Assembly (NCBI GenBank): GCA_030949945.1
Contig: JAUZRZ010000063.1
Location: 1-52,264 of the forward strand
Origin: Sulfurimonas sp.
Lineage (GTDB): Bacteria; Campylobacterota; Campylobacteria; Campylobacterales; Sulfurimonadaceae
Length of the DNA stretch: 52,264 nucleotides
Reading direction: 5' to 3'
Position numbers and translations under genes: made by a program. The notes beneath the pieces were generated by a model. It did not search any database. It was not told the origin of the DNA and worked only from the letters and a program-made list of their open reading frames with translations. Shown here piece by piece: positions 10,917 to 20,752 of the stretch; the stretch's first letter is position 1; each line of letters begins with the position of its first letter.

Positions 10917-12354
10917 TTAGCACTGGTATGTAGTTTTAAACTCATAAGCAGTTGGACGACCTTCATCTGGCCAAACATCACGCTCAAATTTATAGTGCTT
11001 GGTAAGCATTGATAAACTCATCAGTAAATACTGGCTTTAAGAAAGTCGTTATCAGCAATAAGACCTTCAAGTGCTGAACGAAGTGTATGTGGCATTTGAG
11101 GAATACCTTTTTCACGAATTTCATCAAGAGAAAGTTCAAATAAATCTTCATCCATTGGACCAACTGGTACAGTTTTGTTTTTAATACCATCAAGTCCAGC
11201 CATCATCATAACAGCAAATGCTAAGTAAGGACAAGCAGTAGAGTCAGGAAAACGCATCTCTAAACGAGTAGCACCTTCACCTGCACCGCAAGGAATACGA
11301 CAAGCAGCAGAACGGTTTTGAGAAGAGTAAGTTAAGATACTTGGTGCTTCAATAACCTGGGAATAAACGCTTGTATGAGTTTGTTGAAGGATTTGTAAAT
11401 GCAGCAACTGCATGCAGAGTGTTTAAAGATACCACCAGCATACTGAAGAGCCATTTCACTGAAAGGTTACCATAAGCACCTTCGTTATAGAAAAGGTTTT
11501 TACCATTTTTCCAAAGTGATTGGTGAACATGCATACCATTACCATTGTCACCATAAAGTGGTTTTGGCATAAATGTAGCAGTTTTACCATTGAGGTGAGC
11601 TATCATTTTTACAACATATTTGTACTTTTGAACATTATCAGCAGCACCAATGATATCAGAGTAAACGATACCTATCTCATGTTGACCTTGAGCAACTTCA
11701 TGGTGACCTAAAACAACTTCAAGACCAACTTGCTCTAAAACTTGCATCATTTCTGCACGCATATCTACAGCAGAATCTGTTGGAGCTACTGGAAAGTAAC
11801 CACCTTTAGTTCCTGGACGGTGCCCTGTGTTATACATATCTGGGTATGGGTTGTTTGAGTTCCACTCACCCTCTTCAGTATCTACTTTGTAACCAGCTTC
11901 ATTGATGTTGTCAACAAAAGTTACAGAATCAAACATAAAAAATTCATTTTCAGGACCAAAGTATGCAGCATCCGCAATACCTATAGATTCAGCATGTTTA
12001 AGTGCTGCTTTAGCGATAGAACGTGGACATCTTTCATATGCTTGCTCTTTATAAATGTCATAAACATCACAAAATACGATAATAGTAGGATCAGCAGTAA
12101 AAGGATCTAAAAATGCAGTACGCAACATCAGCTTTAAGTAGCATATCTGACTCATTAATTGGTTGCCATGCTTCGATAGAAGAACCATCAAAAGGAAGAC
12201 CATTATCAAGTTGACCAGCTGTTACAGCACTCATTTTGTAACTAATGTGGTGCCATGCACCTTTAATGTCTGTAAATCTAAAGTCTACAAATTGAACATC
12301 ATTCTCTTCACAAAATGTAAAGAATTCTTCTATACTATTAACGAATTTACCCAT
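10917..12354 (-). CDS. glnA: glutamine synthetase type I, several frameshifts
   Basis: Makes glutamine from glutamate, ammonia and ATP; the merged product of about 477 codons is the normal GSI length. In order: [14 protein letters not shown] (N-terminal beta-grasp), [21 protein letters not shown] (metal-ligand Glu), [16 protein letters not shown], then [27 protein letters not shown] and a C-terminal part ending YEFKTTYQC. Frames change near 12100, 11460, 11440, 11360, 11030 and 11000. At the adenylylation loop it reads [17 protein letters not shown]: phenylalanine replaces the tyrosine of NLYDLP, so GlnE-type modification should not occur, as reported for Helicobacter pylori. Start has AGGAGAAATTA upstream and a TATAAT at 12382-12387; no sigma-54 site was seen. 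Confidence 0.93.
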
Positions 12355-12439
12355 TAATTTCTCCTGATTTTTTCTAGGAATATTATATCGGATTATTGAA
12401 CAATAAAATCTTTAATATGATTAAAAAATATGCAAATGA

Positions 12440-14211
12440 TTATATTATACTACTAATTGCAATATGTTGAGGCTCTGCCTTAGCAACTTTTTTTTGCATA
12501 GCAAGTATATCACCTATTTTATTTGGGACATCTCTACTGTATTCATGTTCTAGTATTAAGATAGATGCACTCACTGTCAGTAGGGGAAACTTTTTTTGCA
12601 CTCCATCTCTATCTTTTGCTAAAATATAGTCATTTTCTTTATCTTTTTGGGAATAAAATTCTCGAACACTCTCACAAAAAATTGCTACAACTTCTTTAAT
12701 GTTCTGTAGACATGTTTGCGAGTTTTCATAAATTTTATTTGCTGCAAAAAAGTCATCTCCACCTATATGCGCCTTGAAAAAATCCGATGGAAGGTTTTTC
12801 CTCATAATATCAGCAAAAAGTTGTATCACTCTATCCCCATTACGAAAGCCATAGACATCATTAAAAGCTTTAAAGTTATCTAAGTCAAAGTAGCATAACA
12901 TATGTGGATTATTACTCATTCCAACATCCGATATATACTTTTGAATCATTCTATTACCAGGTAGTTTTGTGAGTGGATTTTGGTCGCGTGCTATGATAAG
13001 GTTTTCTTCGTTCATTATGCTAATGATAGCTCTAGCAGATAAAAAACCATAATAAGTAGAGTCTTTTGTAATGATAATTCCTGCTGACTCAGGGTTATTT
13101 GAAAAAAGTTCTATTATTGTCTCAAGACTACTATTTATATCACTATTTGCACATGGAATGATAAAATTTTTGAGTTTTGATTTTTCTGAAGTATCATTAT
13201 GTAAAAGAGATATGCCATAAGGTGAGTAAAGGTACTCTTTAATTTGATTTTCATAAAAAATACCTACTGGTTCGTTCAGTTGGTTGATTACAGGAGTGAT
13301 TTGAGTAGTTTGGTTTTTCTTAAAGTACTCTACTACAGCATTCATCTGTTGGTGTTTATAGAGTGGTTTTATTTTTTCAATGAACTTTTCTAAGGTAGAT
13401 TTATTTTGAGTGTTTCTTTTTGAACTATCTAAAATATCTATAATATTTTGATAGACTTCTATAATCTCATCTGTATCTTGTGTTGGATATTGAATAAGAT
13501 ATCCTTGAACTAGGTGACAACCTATATCTTTACATGTAAGCAGTTCAGCTTTAGTTTCTACACCCTCAGCAATAACTTGAATTCCTAGTTGAATAGCAAG
13601 ATTTGTTATACTTCTAAGCATAAGCTGCTTTTTCATGTTTGTGTTTATATCTTGCAAGAAATATCTATCTATTTTAATAATATCTGGAGTAGAATCAAAC
13701 AGAAGTTTATATCCAGAGTAGCCAACTCCAAAATCATCAATGGCAATACAGAAATTTTCCTCTTTATAGTGTGCAATAACTTTTTCTATGCTTGTTGACT
13801 CAGAAATTTCGTGGCGTTCTGATATTTCAAAGCATATATGCTCTTTTTTAATACCAAGCCTCTTGAGTATGGCATTTGTATTTCCAACACTAAAATCAGG
13901 CATATCTAAGAGTCTATTATCAAGATTGAAAAAGAGTTTTATGTTTTCATAGTTTTTTATTTTTGTAAATTTTTAAAAGTTTTTTCTCGTAAGGCTAAGT
14001 CAAATGAGTAGAGTATTCCTTCTTTGTAGACTGCATCGAAAAGTTCAAAGATAGATCTAAATCCTACATTTCTAAAGTTACGTAGTAGTGCTTCAACAGC
14101 AAATATTTTTCCCGTGTGTATATTTAAAATTGGTTGAAATGCTATATCTAGATGTTCTAATTTTTGTAACCATATATTTGTTAAGTCATTCATAAAGGAA
14201 GTATATGACAT
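12440..14211 (-). CDS. EAL-CBS-GGDEF hybrid c-di-GMP protein, one frameshift
   Basis: About 590 codons. The N-terminal EAL domain starts IAFQPILNIHTGKIFAVEALLR and runs through FEISERHEI, IDDFGVGYSGYKLL, IKIDRYFLQD and VIAEGVETKAEL, with most catalytic positions present. A middle region (PVINQLNEPVGIFYEN, later GIIITKDSTYYGFLSARAI) looks like CBS repeats. The C-terminal GGDEF domain (PLTKLPGNRMIQKYI, CYFDLDNFKAFNDVYGFRNGD) carries GGDDF as its signature, a conservative variant. Domain order is the reverse of the common GGDEF-EAL. The frame changes near 13960, inside the EAL domain. It may be a phosphodiesterase with a regulatory or active GGDEF end. It lies downstream of the PhoR-like kinase on the same strand, with a hairpin repeat between them. 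Confidence 0.85.
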
Positions 14212-14265
14212 TCTTATTACAAAAAGGTTACTTAACTGACTTTTCTTAAAAAACCCCTTTTTTTA

Positions 14266-14330
14266 TAGCTTTAGGGGTTGTAGGGACAAACTCTGTCCCT
14301 GCGACTATAAGGGGCTTAGCTCCTTATGGT
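14266..14330 (+). repeat. intergenic double-hairpin repeat, copy 1
   Basis: Begins TAGCTTTAGGGG and contains two stem-loops: AGGGACA/TGTCCCT (14282-14300) and ATAAGGGGC/GCTCCTTAT (14307-14327, loop TTA, one G-U pair). Shares the opening, the first hairpin and the linker GCGA(C/T)TATAA with the copy at 49510, and the second hairpin's design with the copy at 38915. It lies between two minus-strand genes. Confidence 0.75.
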
Positions 14331-14346
14331 CCGTAACATTAGTTAC

Positions 14347-15727
14347 TTAAAATCTCACACTAAACATAGAGCCTTGATTCTCCTCACTCTGTATCTTGAG
14401 TGAGAAATTATGAAGTGCTAAAATATTACTGACTATAAAAAGACCCAAACCAAGAGAGTTGTTCCATGTATTTTTATTGACTCGATAAAATTTATTTGTT
14501 ATATTATCTAAATTTCGTGCGGAGATACCAATTCCAGTATCAATAACATTAAATCTCTCTTTGGTAAAAGTGACGACAACTTCATCCTCTGAGTACTTAA
14601 AAGCATTCTCTATTAGGTTTGTAATTACTATACTAAAAAGTGATGCATCCGCTTTTATAGTGATGTCTTTATCCCCTTGTATAATGATTTCTCTTTTAGG
14701 GTAACTAAGTTTAATGTTTTCTACAGTTTCATGGATGAGATCATGAAGGTTGATAGTTTTATAACTTAACTCTTGGAGGCCACTGTCTAGTTTTGATGAG
14801 AGTCTAAGTGTATCTATAAGTTCACTGAGTCTTGTACCATTCTTATATATCTTTTCTATAAACTTTTGTCTGATATTTGGATTGATTTGGGGGGTCATCA
14901 AGGAGAGTCTGAGAGTAGCCATTTATAATGGCAATAGGATTCTTAAACTCATGACTAATAGCGGAGATAATATCATCTTTTTTGTTTATTTGAACTTTGA
15001 AGTTTTTGGGTAAATTTACTCTTTTGTTTCTCTTTTTTTGCAAGAATTTGTGCTACTTTTGTAAGAAGGGCAGTGATGTTATAAAATTCTACAGAGAGAG
15101 TAGAACGGATATAAGTCTCTTTTTTCTTTTTTGTCATAGAGCTTAAAAAGATGACAATTTTATCTACTTCTCGCTCAATACTTTTACTAATTTTAAAAGT
15201 GATGAAAAAGATTACAGCAAAAAAGAGTGCTAATATTAAAAGTATCTGCTCCCCTAATAATAAAATATCTTGATTTATACTTTTAATCTCTTTTGAGACA
15301 CGGATATACATAGGCTTAGGCGAAGCTGGAAACTTTTTGACTACATAAAGCAGGTCTTTATCTATAGTCTTGGAGTGACGAATTTTAGAGGCATACTCTT
15401 TAGTGTTAGATGCCACAACTTCTTCTCTATATTTATGGTTATCCATTTGAGTTTTATCTTTATGAGACTCTGCAATTATTGTGCCATCGAGGGCTATAAG
15501 TGTTAAACGTAGGTCTAAATTTTTTTGATGTTTTGTGCTAAGTCATCAAGATTTTTATTTGATGGGATTGCTAAAGAGAGGAGTTCTATATTATGTCGCA
15601 GAGACTCTTTGGTCTGTTGTATATAAAAGTTTTTTACCCAATAGTAAGTAATAAGACCCATAGCTAAAAAAAGCAAAGAGAAGATAAGCAGAAATTTTTG
15701 TACCATTAAGTGATGAAATTTTAACAA
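14347..15727 (-). CDS. PhoR-like membrane histidine kinase, frameshifted
   Basis: Kinase partner of the adjacent PhoB-like regulator. The merged reading of about 460 codons has a first membrane helix (FLLIFSLLFLAMGLITYYW), a periplasmic sensor part (RLTLIALDGTIIAESHKDK), a second helix (ILLILALFFAVIFFITF), a HAMP-like linker, the H box ISAISHEFKNPIAIING, N box LIENAFKYSED, G1 VIDTGIGISARN and G2 LGLGLFIVSNI. Breaks fall near 15510 (run of seven A), 15000 and 14900. The TTG start at 15727 overlaps the regulator stop; an ATG ten codons later is an alternative. Last gene of the pst-phoU-regulator-kinase run, so a role in phosphate sensing is inferred from position. Confidence 0.85.
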
Positions 15728-16390
15728 AAGATATACCCCTCTCCACGAATTGCTTGTATATAATTTTTATTGCTCTGGGGGTCTATATTTTTTTAAGTCG
15801 CTTAATAGCTACATTTACTGTTTTTGCTTGTCTATTTGCTGTATTACCCCAGACTCTCTCTAAGAAGTACATCACGGCTTAAAAGGATTTTAGGGTTTTT
15901 TATAAACTCTAAAAGAAGGTCACTCTCAAGTTGTGTAAGTTTAATTGTTTTCCCCTCAATACTAAAGCTTTTACTTGTCGCATTGATAGATAATATCTTT
16001 GTATTTTATTACATCTTGTGTTTTACTTGTTCTGCGTAGCATAGCACTTACTCGTGCTTTAAATTCATTTATATTAAAAGGTTTAGTTATGTAGTCATCG
16101 CCACCGCGTTCAAAGCCCTCTACAATATCACTAGATTCACTTTTAGCACTGATATAAATTACAGGATGGTTGTAACCCTCTTTTCTAATGAGCTGGATAA
16201 ATTGACTCCCCTCAACCCCAGGAAGATTTCTATCCATTAAAATAAGGGAAATATCCTCTTCATCTAAAATGGCTCGTATATTATTTGTATTAACACAAGT
16301 GATGGTGTCATACCCAGCATTTTTTAGTGTGTAATCAATCAGATCCAATAAATCCTCTTCATCATCAACGATTAATATTGTTTGCTTCAT
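15721..16390 (-). CDS. PhoB-like response regulator (OmpR family), frameshifted
   Basis: The receiver domain is intact (IVDDEEDLLDLIDY; phospho-acceptor Asp53 in LILMDRNLPG; DDYITKPF with the conserved Lys). The winged-helix domain is recovered only after three one-base corrections near 16000, 15860 and 15790, the last in a run of A: LLREVWGNTANRQ, KTVNVAIKRLK, YIQAIRGEGYIF. About 222 codons, normal for PhoB. It follows phoU by 3 bp and overlaps the kinase. Two further close paralogues lie at 23997 and 24688. Probably binds the 11-bp repeats described at the promoters of this locus, but which of the three does so cannot be told. Confidence 0.85.
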
Positions 16391-16393
16391 TAG

Positions 16394-17053
16394 TTAATTA
16401 TGAAAGTTCCCACCAACTTTCGCATAGACCAAGAGGTTTGCGATACTGATAGTACGAGAAGCAATTTTTTCACTTTTACGCAGTGCTCTTAGCATTTTAT
16501 GAAACTTTTCAAAACTTTGAGAGCCATCAGCTTGAAGGGAGAGGTTTCTCTCGACCATCTCATAAAGGTCATCCGTTTTACTCTCTTCTATAAGAACATC
16601 ATTATAAATCTCTTGAATCTCATCTTCATCTTCACACTCAAGCATGGTAAGTGTAAGCTCTATTGCTTTGACTGTTGAAATCTGCATAGGAACTGCATAC
16701 TCATTGATAGTTGAGACCTCTACATCTGTACATACATCAGTAAACCCACGAATAAAACTTCTTGTATTTGAACAAGCACGTGAAAGTTCATTCGTGATTT
16801 TTAGATATGCTATTACCTGTCTTAAGTCTCTAGCCTCTGGAGCATAGAGTGCTAAAACTTTGATGATTTTATTATCTATCTCATCTGCTTTAGAGTTGAT
16901 GTTTTTAATATGACTTCTTGCTTCTTGAAACTTACTCTCATTACAGTCGCCTATAGCAGACTGTATAAGGATATTTGCCTCTAAAAGACCTTTACCTATT
17001 TGTAATATTTTCTCTTTTATATCATCTAAATTTGTTTGAAAGTTTGATGGCAT
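16394..17053 (-). CDS. phoU: phosphate signalling protein PhoU
   Basis: 219-residue two-repeat helical bundle. PhoU links the PstB ATPase to the PhoR kinase and represses the Pho response when phosphate is plentiful. The family pattern is seen in ADEIDNKIIKVLALYAPEARDLR, whose middle (ALYAPEARDLRQVIAYLKI) is the classic PhoU metal-binding repeat, and in the second half SKTDDLYEMVERN. Lies 18 bp after pstB and 3 bp before the regulator gene, in the expected order. Confidence 0.92.
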   Translation of the reverse strand: MPSNFQTNLDDIKEKILQIGKGLLEANILIQSAIGDCNESKFQEARSHIKNINSKADEIDNKIIKVLALYAPEARDLRQVIAYLKITNELSRACSNTRSFIRGFTDVCTDVEVSTINEYAVPMQISTVKAIELTLTMLECEDEDEIQEIYNDVLIEESKTDDLYEMVERNLSLQADGSQSFEKFHKMLRALRKSEKIASRTISIANLLVYAKVGGNFHN

Positions 17054-17071
17054 ATTGTATTCCTTTGTATT

Positions 17072-17851
17072 CTAACCGAAACGGCCAGTAATGTAATCTT
17101 CTGTCTTTTTCTCTTTAGGGTTTAAGAAAATATTTTCTGTTTTGTCATATTCCACTAAATCACCTAGATACATAAACGCAGTATAGTCACTTATACGAGA
17201 TGCCTGTTGCATATTATGTGTAACGATAGCGATACTTACATCTTTTTTCATCTCAACTATCAACTCTTCTATAGCCCCAGTTGAAATAGGGTCAAGAGCA
17301 GATGTTGGCTCATCAAAAAGAAGTACCTTTGGTTTTACAGCAACCGCACGAGCGATACATAAACGTTGCTGCTGTCCACCTGATAATCCCATAGCCGACT
17401 TACTTAGTCTATCATGAACTTCTTTCCATAAAGCTGAACCTTTTAGTGCTATCTCTACTCTATCGGCTAATTCTGTCTTGTTCTTAACACCAGCGATTTT
17501 AAGACCATAAGCTACATTATCAAAAATACTCATAGGAAAAGGTGTTGGCTTTTGAAAAATCATTCCAATCTTTTGGCGAAGTTCTATAAACTCATTCTCT
17601 TTTTTTATATTTAAAATATCACTAGTATTATCATCATGATCAGTAAATTCTATTTTACCCTCGTACTTGTTACCAGGGTAGAGGTCATGAATACGGTTCA
17701 TACTTCTTAGAAGTGTAGATTTTCCACAACCACTAGGACCGATGAGTGCTGTAATCTTATTACGCTTAATGGGAAGGTTGATATTCTTTAGTGATGGATA
17801 ATCAACTCCGGGATAAGTAAAAGAGAAATTTTTAATATTTATAACTGGCAT
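17072..17851 (-). CDS. pstB: phosphate ABC transporter ATP-binding protein
   Basis: 259 residues. Walker [10 protein letters not shown] (38-46), the PstB-type Q-loop [18 protein letters not shown], signature [15 protein letters not shown], Walker [14 protein letters not shown] and H-loop IVTHNMQQA. The C-terminal [18 protein letters not shown] is diagnostic for PstB. It drives phosphate import through PstCA and is 8 bp downstream of pstA. No breaks. Confidence 0.96.
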   Translation of the reverse strand: MPVINIKNFSFTYPGVDYPSLKNINLPIKRNKITALIGPSGCGKSTLLRSMNRIHDLYPGNKYEGKIEFTDHDDNTSDILNIKKENEFIELRQKIGMIFQKPTPFPMSIFDNVAYGLKIAGVKNKTELADRVEIALKGSALWKEVHDRLSKSAMGLSGGQQQRLCIARAVAVKPKVLLFDEPTSALDPISTGAIEELIVEMKKDVSIAIVTHNMQQASRISDYTAFMYLGDLVEYDKTENIFLNPKEKKTEDYITGRFG

Positions 17852-17859
17852 ATATGTTC

Positions 17860-18663
17860 CTATTTTTTGTTTCTTGTGATAAATCTACCACTTAAATTTA
17901 TGATAAGTACTAAAACTGTGAGTATAAAAGATGCTGCCCATGCAAGGTCACGACTAGACTCTTCAGGCTCATTTGCAAGGTCGTAGATACTTACTGTTAA
18001 AGATGGAAAAGACTCTGTTAAATCAAGACTAAAGTAGTTAGAAGTCTCTGATGTAAAAAGTAGAGGAGCAGTCTCTCCGATAATACGAGCAAACGCAAGG
18101 AGTATTCCCGTCATTATCCCAACTTTTGCAGCTTTTATAACGATGTCGATGATAACTTTATACTTTGATGCACCAAGGGCAATTCCAGCTTCGCGTAGTT
18201 CACGAGGGACAAGAGAGAGCATATTGTCAGTTGTATTTATAACAACTGGTATCATCATGATGGAGAGTGCTATAGCTCCTGCAAAACCACTTGTTCCACC
18301 TGTTGGCACAACTATAATTGCATAAACAAAGGCACCGATAACGATAGAAGGAGCTGACATCATGATGTCTGAGAGATCACGAATTAAGTTTGCATAGCGA
18401 CCGCGACCATACTCTTGTATGTAAATACCAGCAGCCATTCCTAGTGGAATTCCTATGATGGAAGCTAGACCTGCTAAAATAAACTGTCCAATGATAAGGT
18501 TACGAAGACCACCATCGCTAAGGTCGTTTAAAAAGAGTCCAAAGTGAAAAGAGCCTAAACCTTTGATAAAAAGTGTTGTCAGTATCCAAGCTAAAAATGC
18601 AAGACCGATAAGTGCTGAGATGACACTTAATACTAAAAATATTTTATTTGTTATTAATCTCAT
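17860..18663 (-). CDS. pstA: phosphate ABC transporter permease PstA
   Basis: 267 residues with six predicted membrane helices. The permease motif [20 protein letters not shown] is the EAA loop that contacts PstB. Begins at the TAATG overlap with the pstC stop, which implies translational coupling. Intact and of normal length for PstA. Confidence 0.95.
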   Translation of the reverse strand: MRLITNKIFLVLSVISALIGLAFLAWILTTLFIKGLGSFHFGLFLNDLSDGGLRNLIIGQFILAGLASIIGIPLGMAAGIYIQEYGRGRYANLIRDLSDIMMSAPSIVIGAFVYAIIVVPTGGTSGFAGAIALSIMMIPVVINTTDNMLSLVPRELREAGIALGASKYKVIIDIVIKAAKVGIMTGILLAFARIIGETAPLLFTSETSNYFSLDLTESFPSLTVSIYDLANEPEESSRDLAWAASFILTVLVLIINLSGRFITRNKK

Positions 18664-19619
18664 TATCTAGCCTTTTTAAGGAAGTAAAATTTTGCGATAC
18701 TTATAATGGCAAAAGAGATAATGAAGAGTATGAGTGCTAGATAAAAAAGTGCTGATTCACCAAGTCCACTCGCTTCACCAAAGTTGTTTGCCATCGCTAC
18801 TGGAATAGAGATAGTAGGGTCTGTAATCTTCGATGGGAGTACAAAGATACTTCCGATAAGAAACGCAACAGCCATAGTCTCACCTAAAGCACGACCAAGT
18901 GCTAAGATGATAGAACCAATAATTCCAACTTTAGAGTAAGGAAAGATGATGTCTTTTATAACCTCAAACTTAGTAGCACCGAGTGCATAAGCAGACTCTT
19001 TTAAGACCGCTGGCGTTGTGTTCATACTATCACGTGTAATTGCTGCCATAAAGGGAAGTATCATAACACCTAGAACAAGTCCTGCTGTAAGAAGTGAGAC
19101 TTGATACCCTCCAAAGAGGTCAGCTATAATGGGTGCAAAATAGTAAAGTCCCCACATACCAAAAATGATAGAAGGAATTGCAGCTAAAAGCTCAATAGCT
19201 ATTCCGACAATATCTGATATGTTTTTAGGTGCAATTTCTGCTAAAAAGACAGCGATACCCATAGCGATAGGGAGTGAAAAGAAAAGGGCTATAAGGGTTG
19301 TTAGAAGTGTTCCAACTATAGGTACTAAACCACCGTAAATAGTTTTGCTAAGTGTGTCATCTTCATCATCTAGCATCATATCATCTTCATCTAACATCAT
19401 CGCATCATCTTCATCAAGAATCATATCATCTGAAGTCTCTGCTACGGGACTCATCTGTAGTGAAACATTTTTATTCCACTCAGGGTTAGAGATAAAGTCA
19501 AATCCAAATTCATCTATGGCAGGCTTTGCTGCAAGATATAAAGTGATAAATATACCTATGAGTAGTATAAAAACAAGGGATGCACTTGAGAGGGCAAGTT
19601 TTTGAAATATTTTTTCCAT
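18663..19619 (-). CDS. pstC: phosphate ABC transporter permease PstC with acidic insert
   Basis: 318 residues, six predicted helices; the EAA loop reads KESAYALGATKFEVIKDIIF. After the first helix, residues about 61-89 hold a run of Asp, Glu, Met and Leu (SDDMILDEDDA, MMLDEDDM, MLDDEDD), absent from the PstC proteins I know, in the first periplasmic loop just before IYGGLVPIVGTLLTT. No Shine-Dalgarno is visible before the ATG; instead a TAAAAT -10 box ends 6 bp upstream, so the transcript may start at the ATG. Paired PHO-box-like repeats lie immediately upstream. Confidence 0.94.
   Translation of the reverse strand: MEKIFQKLALSSASLVFILLIGIFITLYLAAKPAIDEFGFDFISNPEWNKNVSLQMSPVAETSDDMILDEDDAMMLDEDDMMLDDEDDTLSKTIYGGLVPIVGTLLTTLIALFFSLPIAMGIAVFLAEIAPKNISDIVGIAIELLAAIPSIIFGMWGLYYFAPIIADLFGGYQVSLLTAGLVLGVMILPFMAAITRDSMNTTPAVLKESAYALGATKFEVIKDIIFPYSKVGIIGSIILALGRALGETMAVAFLIGSIFVLPSKITDPTISIPVAMANNFGEASGLGESALFYLALILFIISFAIISIAKFYFLKKAR
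19353..19439 (-). repeat. in-frame tandem repeat in pstC
   Basis: Three imperfect units of about 24 nt, each coding an eight-residue Asp/Glu/Met/Leu block (MILDEDDA, MMLDEDDM, then a shorter MLDDEDD). Because units are multiples of three, slippage would change loop length without breaking the gene. On the plus strand it appears as repeated ATCATCTTCATC. Confidence 0.7.
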
Positions 19620-19625
19620 AGTGTG

Positions 19626-19658
19626 ATTTTACTAGAATTAGATTACAATAAGATTACA
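19626..19658 (-). promoter_or_regulatory. PHO-box-like repeats and -10 box before pstC
   Basis: Two adjacent 11-bp units on the minus strand, TGTAATCTTAT (19648-19658) and TGTAATCTAAT (19637-19647), followed by TAAAAT (19626-19631). The spacing places transcription start at or next to the pstC ATG. This would be an internal promoter separating pstCAB-phoU from pstS. Confidence 0.6.
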
Positions 19659-19662
19659 GAGC

Positions 19663-20661
19663 CTAAAAAAACTCCATATCACCTTCATCATCGTCTAAGT
19701 CAATAGGAAGTAGGGACATCTCAATTTGAGCGATATTTGAGTAAAAAGATTTATCCATAAAATGAATATCTTCAGCTGTTTGCTCTACAAGTACTGTTCT
19801 TTTCCACTCAAGCAGGTCAGAAATAAGTCCCCTCATTAAAATAAGAAGCATTTCACTATTTTCATCAATCTTATACTCTGAAAGATTTTGGTTTAACACC
19901 ATAAGTGAATAACTGAGATCTTTAAACTCCATGAGTGGATTTAAAACTCTAGTATAACCATCAAAAAAATTGATGAGTGAAACAGTAATATCTTCTGTAT
20001 AAGATGCAGCATAACTTAGCACTTCTATCTCACGTTCAAGCTCTAGTAGTTCATCATACACTTCTGAATCGAGTTCTATTTCTGAGAAATAGCTTTTTGC
20101 TGAAGTAGCAGAGATAAGCGAAGTTTCAGTAGTTTGTTCTAAACTCTCCTCACCCTCTTTTTGTACCTCTGCTTCGGCATCGAGACATTGGTACTCATGT
20201 TTAAATTTGTAAGATACATCAATGAAGTGGCGTAAAGTATCAGTTAAATCTATAGATGCTGAATTAAAAGATTTAATATCTTCTTCTTGTGAATATAAGA
20301 GTTGGCTCCACATATCAAATACCTCTAATAGATATAAAATTACATCTTCTAAGCTTTGATCATTTTTTAAGAGTAGGTAAGAGAAGGTGTTCGTTTCAGC
20401 AAGCCCATAAATCTCTTCAAACTGTAGTAAAAAATCTTCGAGACCCTCTATACTTTCTAAATGAAGAATAAAATCTTTAAGTTTAAGAGCAAAAATTTCT
20501 TCTATCTCTTTTGAGGGGTTTTTTAGAAGTGAATGAGTCGTTTGTATAAGAGTTGTAGTCCTCTTTTGTATTTCATCCTTTTTTTCTTGTAGTTTTCGAT
20601 AAGGAGCATTATCTTGTATACTGGAACTTCTCTGCATACCTTTAGAACTTGTAATGAGCAT
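19663..20661 (-). CDS. unknown acidic helical protein inside the pst operon
   Basis: 332 residues from the ATG at 20661, rich in Leu, Glu and Ser, predicted largely alpha-helical, with no signal peptide or membrane segment; the C terminus is very acidic (LPIDLDDDEGDMEFF). I recognise no family. No Shine-Dalgarno precedes the ATG, and the same frame stays open for about 40 further codons upstream (for example INRVNYLFNKIGKNYFKN, then HYSSNEALALS) without any usable start. So either the true start is missing or this gene and the one at 20753 are one gene split by a frameshift. Its place between pstS and pstC suggests a role in phosphate uptake or its signalling; that is inference. Confidence 0.6.
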   Translation of the reverse strand: MLITSSKGMQRSSSIQDNAPYRKLQEKKDEIQKRTTTLIQTTHSLLKNPSKEIEEIFALKLKDFILHLESIEGLEDFLLQFEEIYGLAETNTFSYLLLKNDQSLEDVILYLLEVFDMWSQLLYSQEEDIKSFNSASIDLTDTLRHFIDVSYKFKHEYQCLDAEAEVQKEGEESLEQTTETSLISATSAKSYFSEIELDSEVYDELLELEREIEVLSYAASYTEDITVSLINFFDGYTRVLNPLMEFKDLSYSLMVLNQNLSEYKIDENSEMLLILMRGLISDLLEWKRTVLVEQTAEDIHFMDKSFYSNIAQIEMSLLPIDLDDDEGDMEFF

Positions 20662-20752
20662 TGAGAGTGCTAAGGCTTCATTACTACTATAATGTTTTGT
20701 TTTTTTAAGATGTTTTTGTTCTAAATTTTTAAAATAGTTTTTTCCTATTTTA

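Noticed and set aside
10990..11460. Programmed frameshifting in glnA
   Set aside because: Several breaks in a conserved gene with no slippery heptamer and stem; error is simpler.
12355..12440. Sigma-54 promoter before glnA
   Set aside because: No GG-N10-GC element; a sigma-70-like TATAAT is present instead.
19345..19605. Serine-rich open frame on the plus strand opposite pstC
   Set aside because: It is the complement of the Asp/Met repeat (ATC/TCA codons) inside a well-supported permease gene, with no ribosome-binding site.
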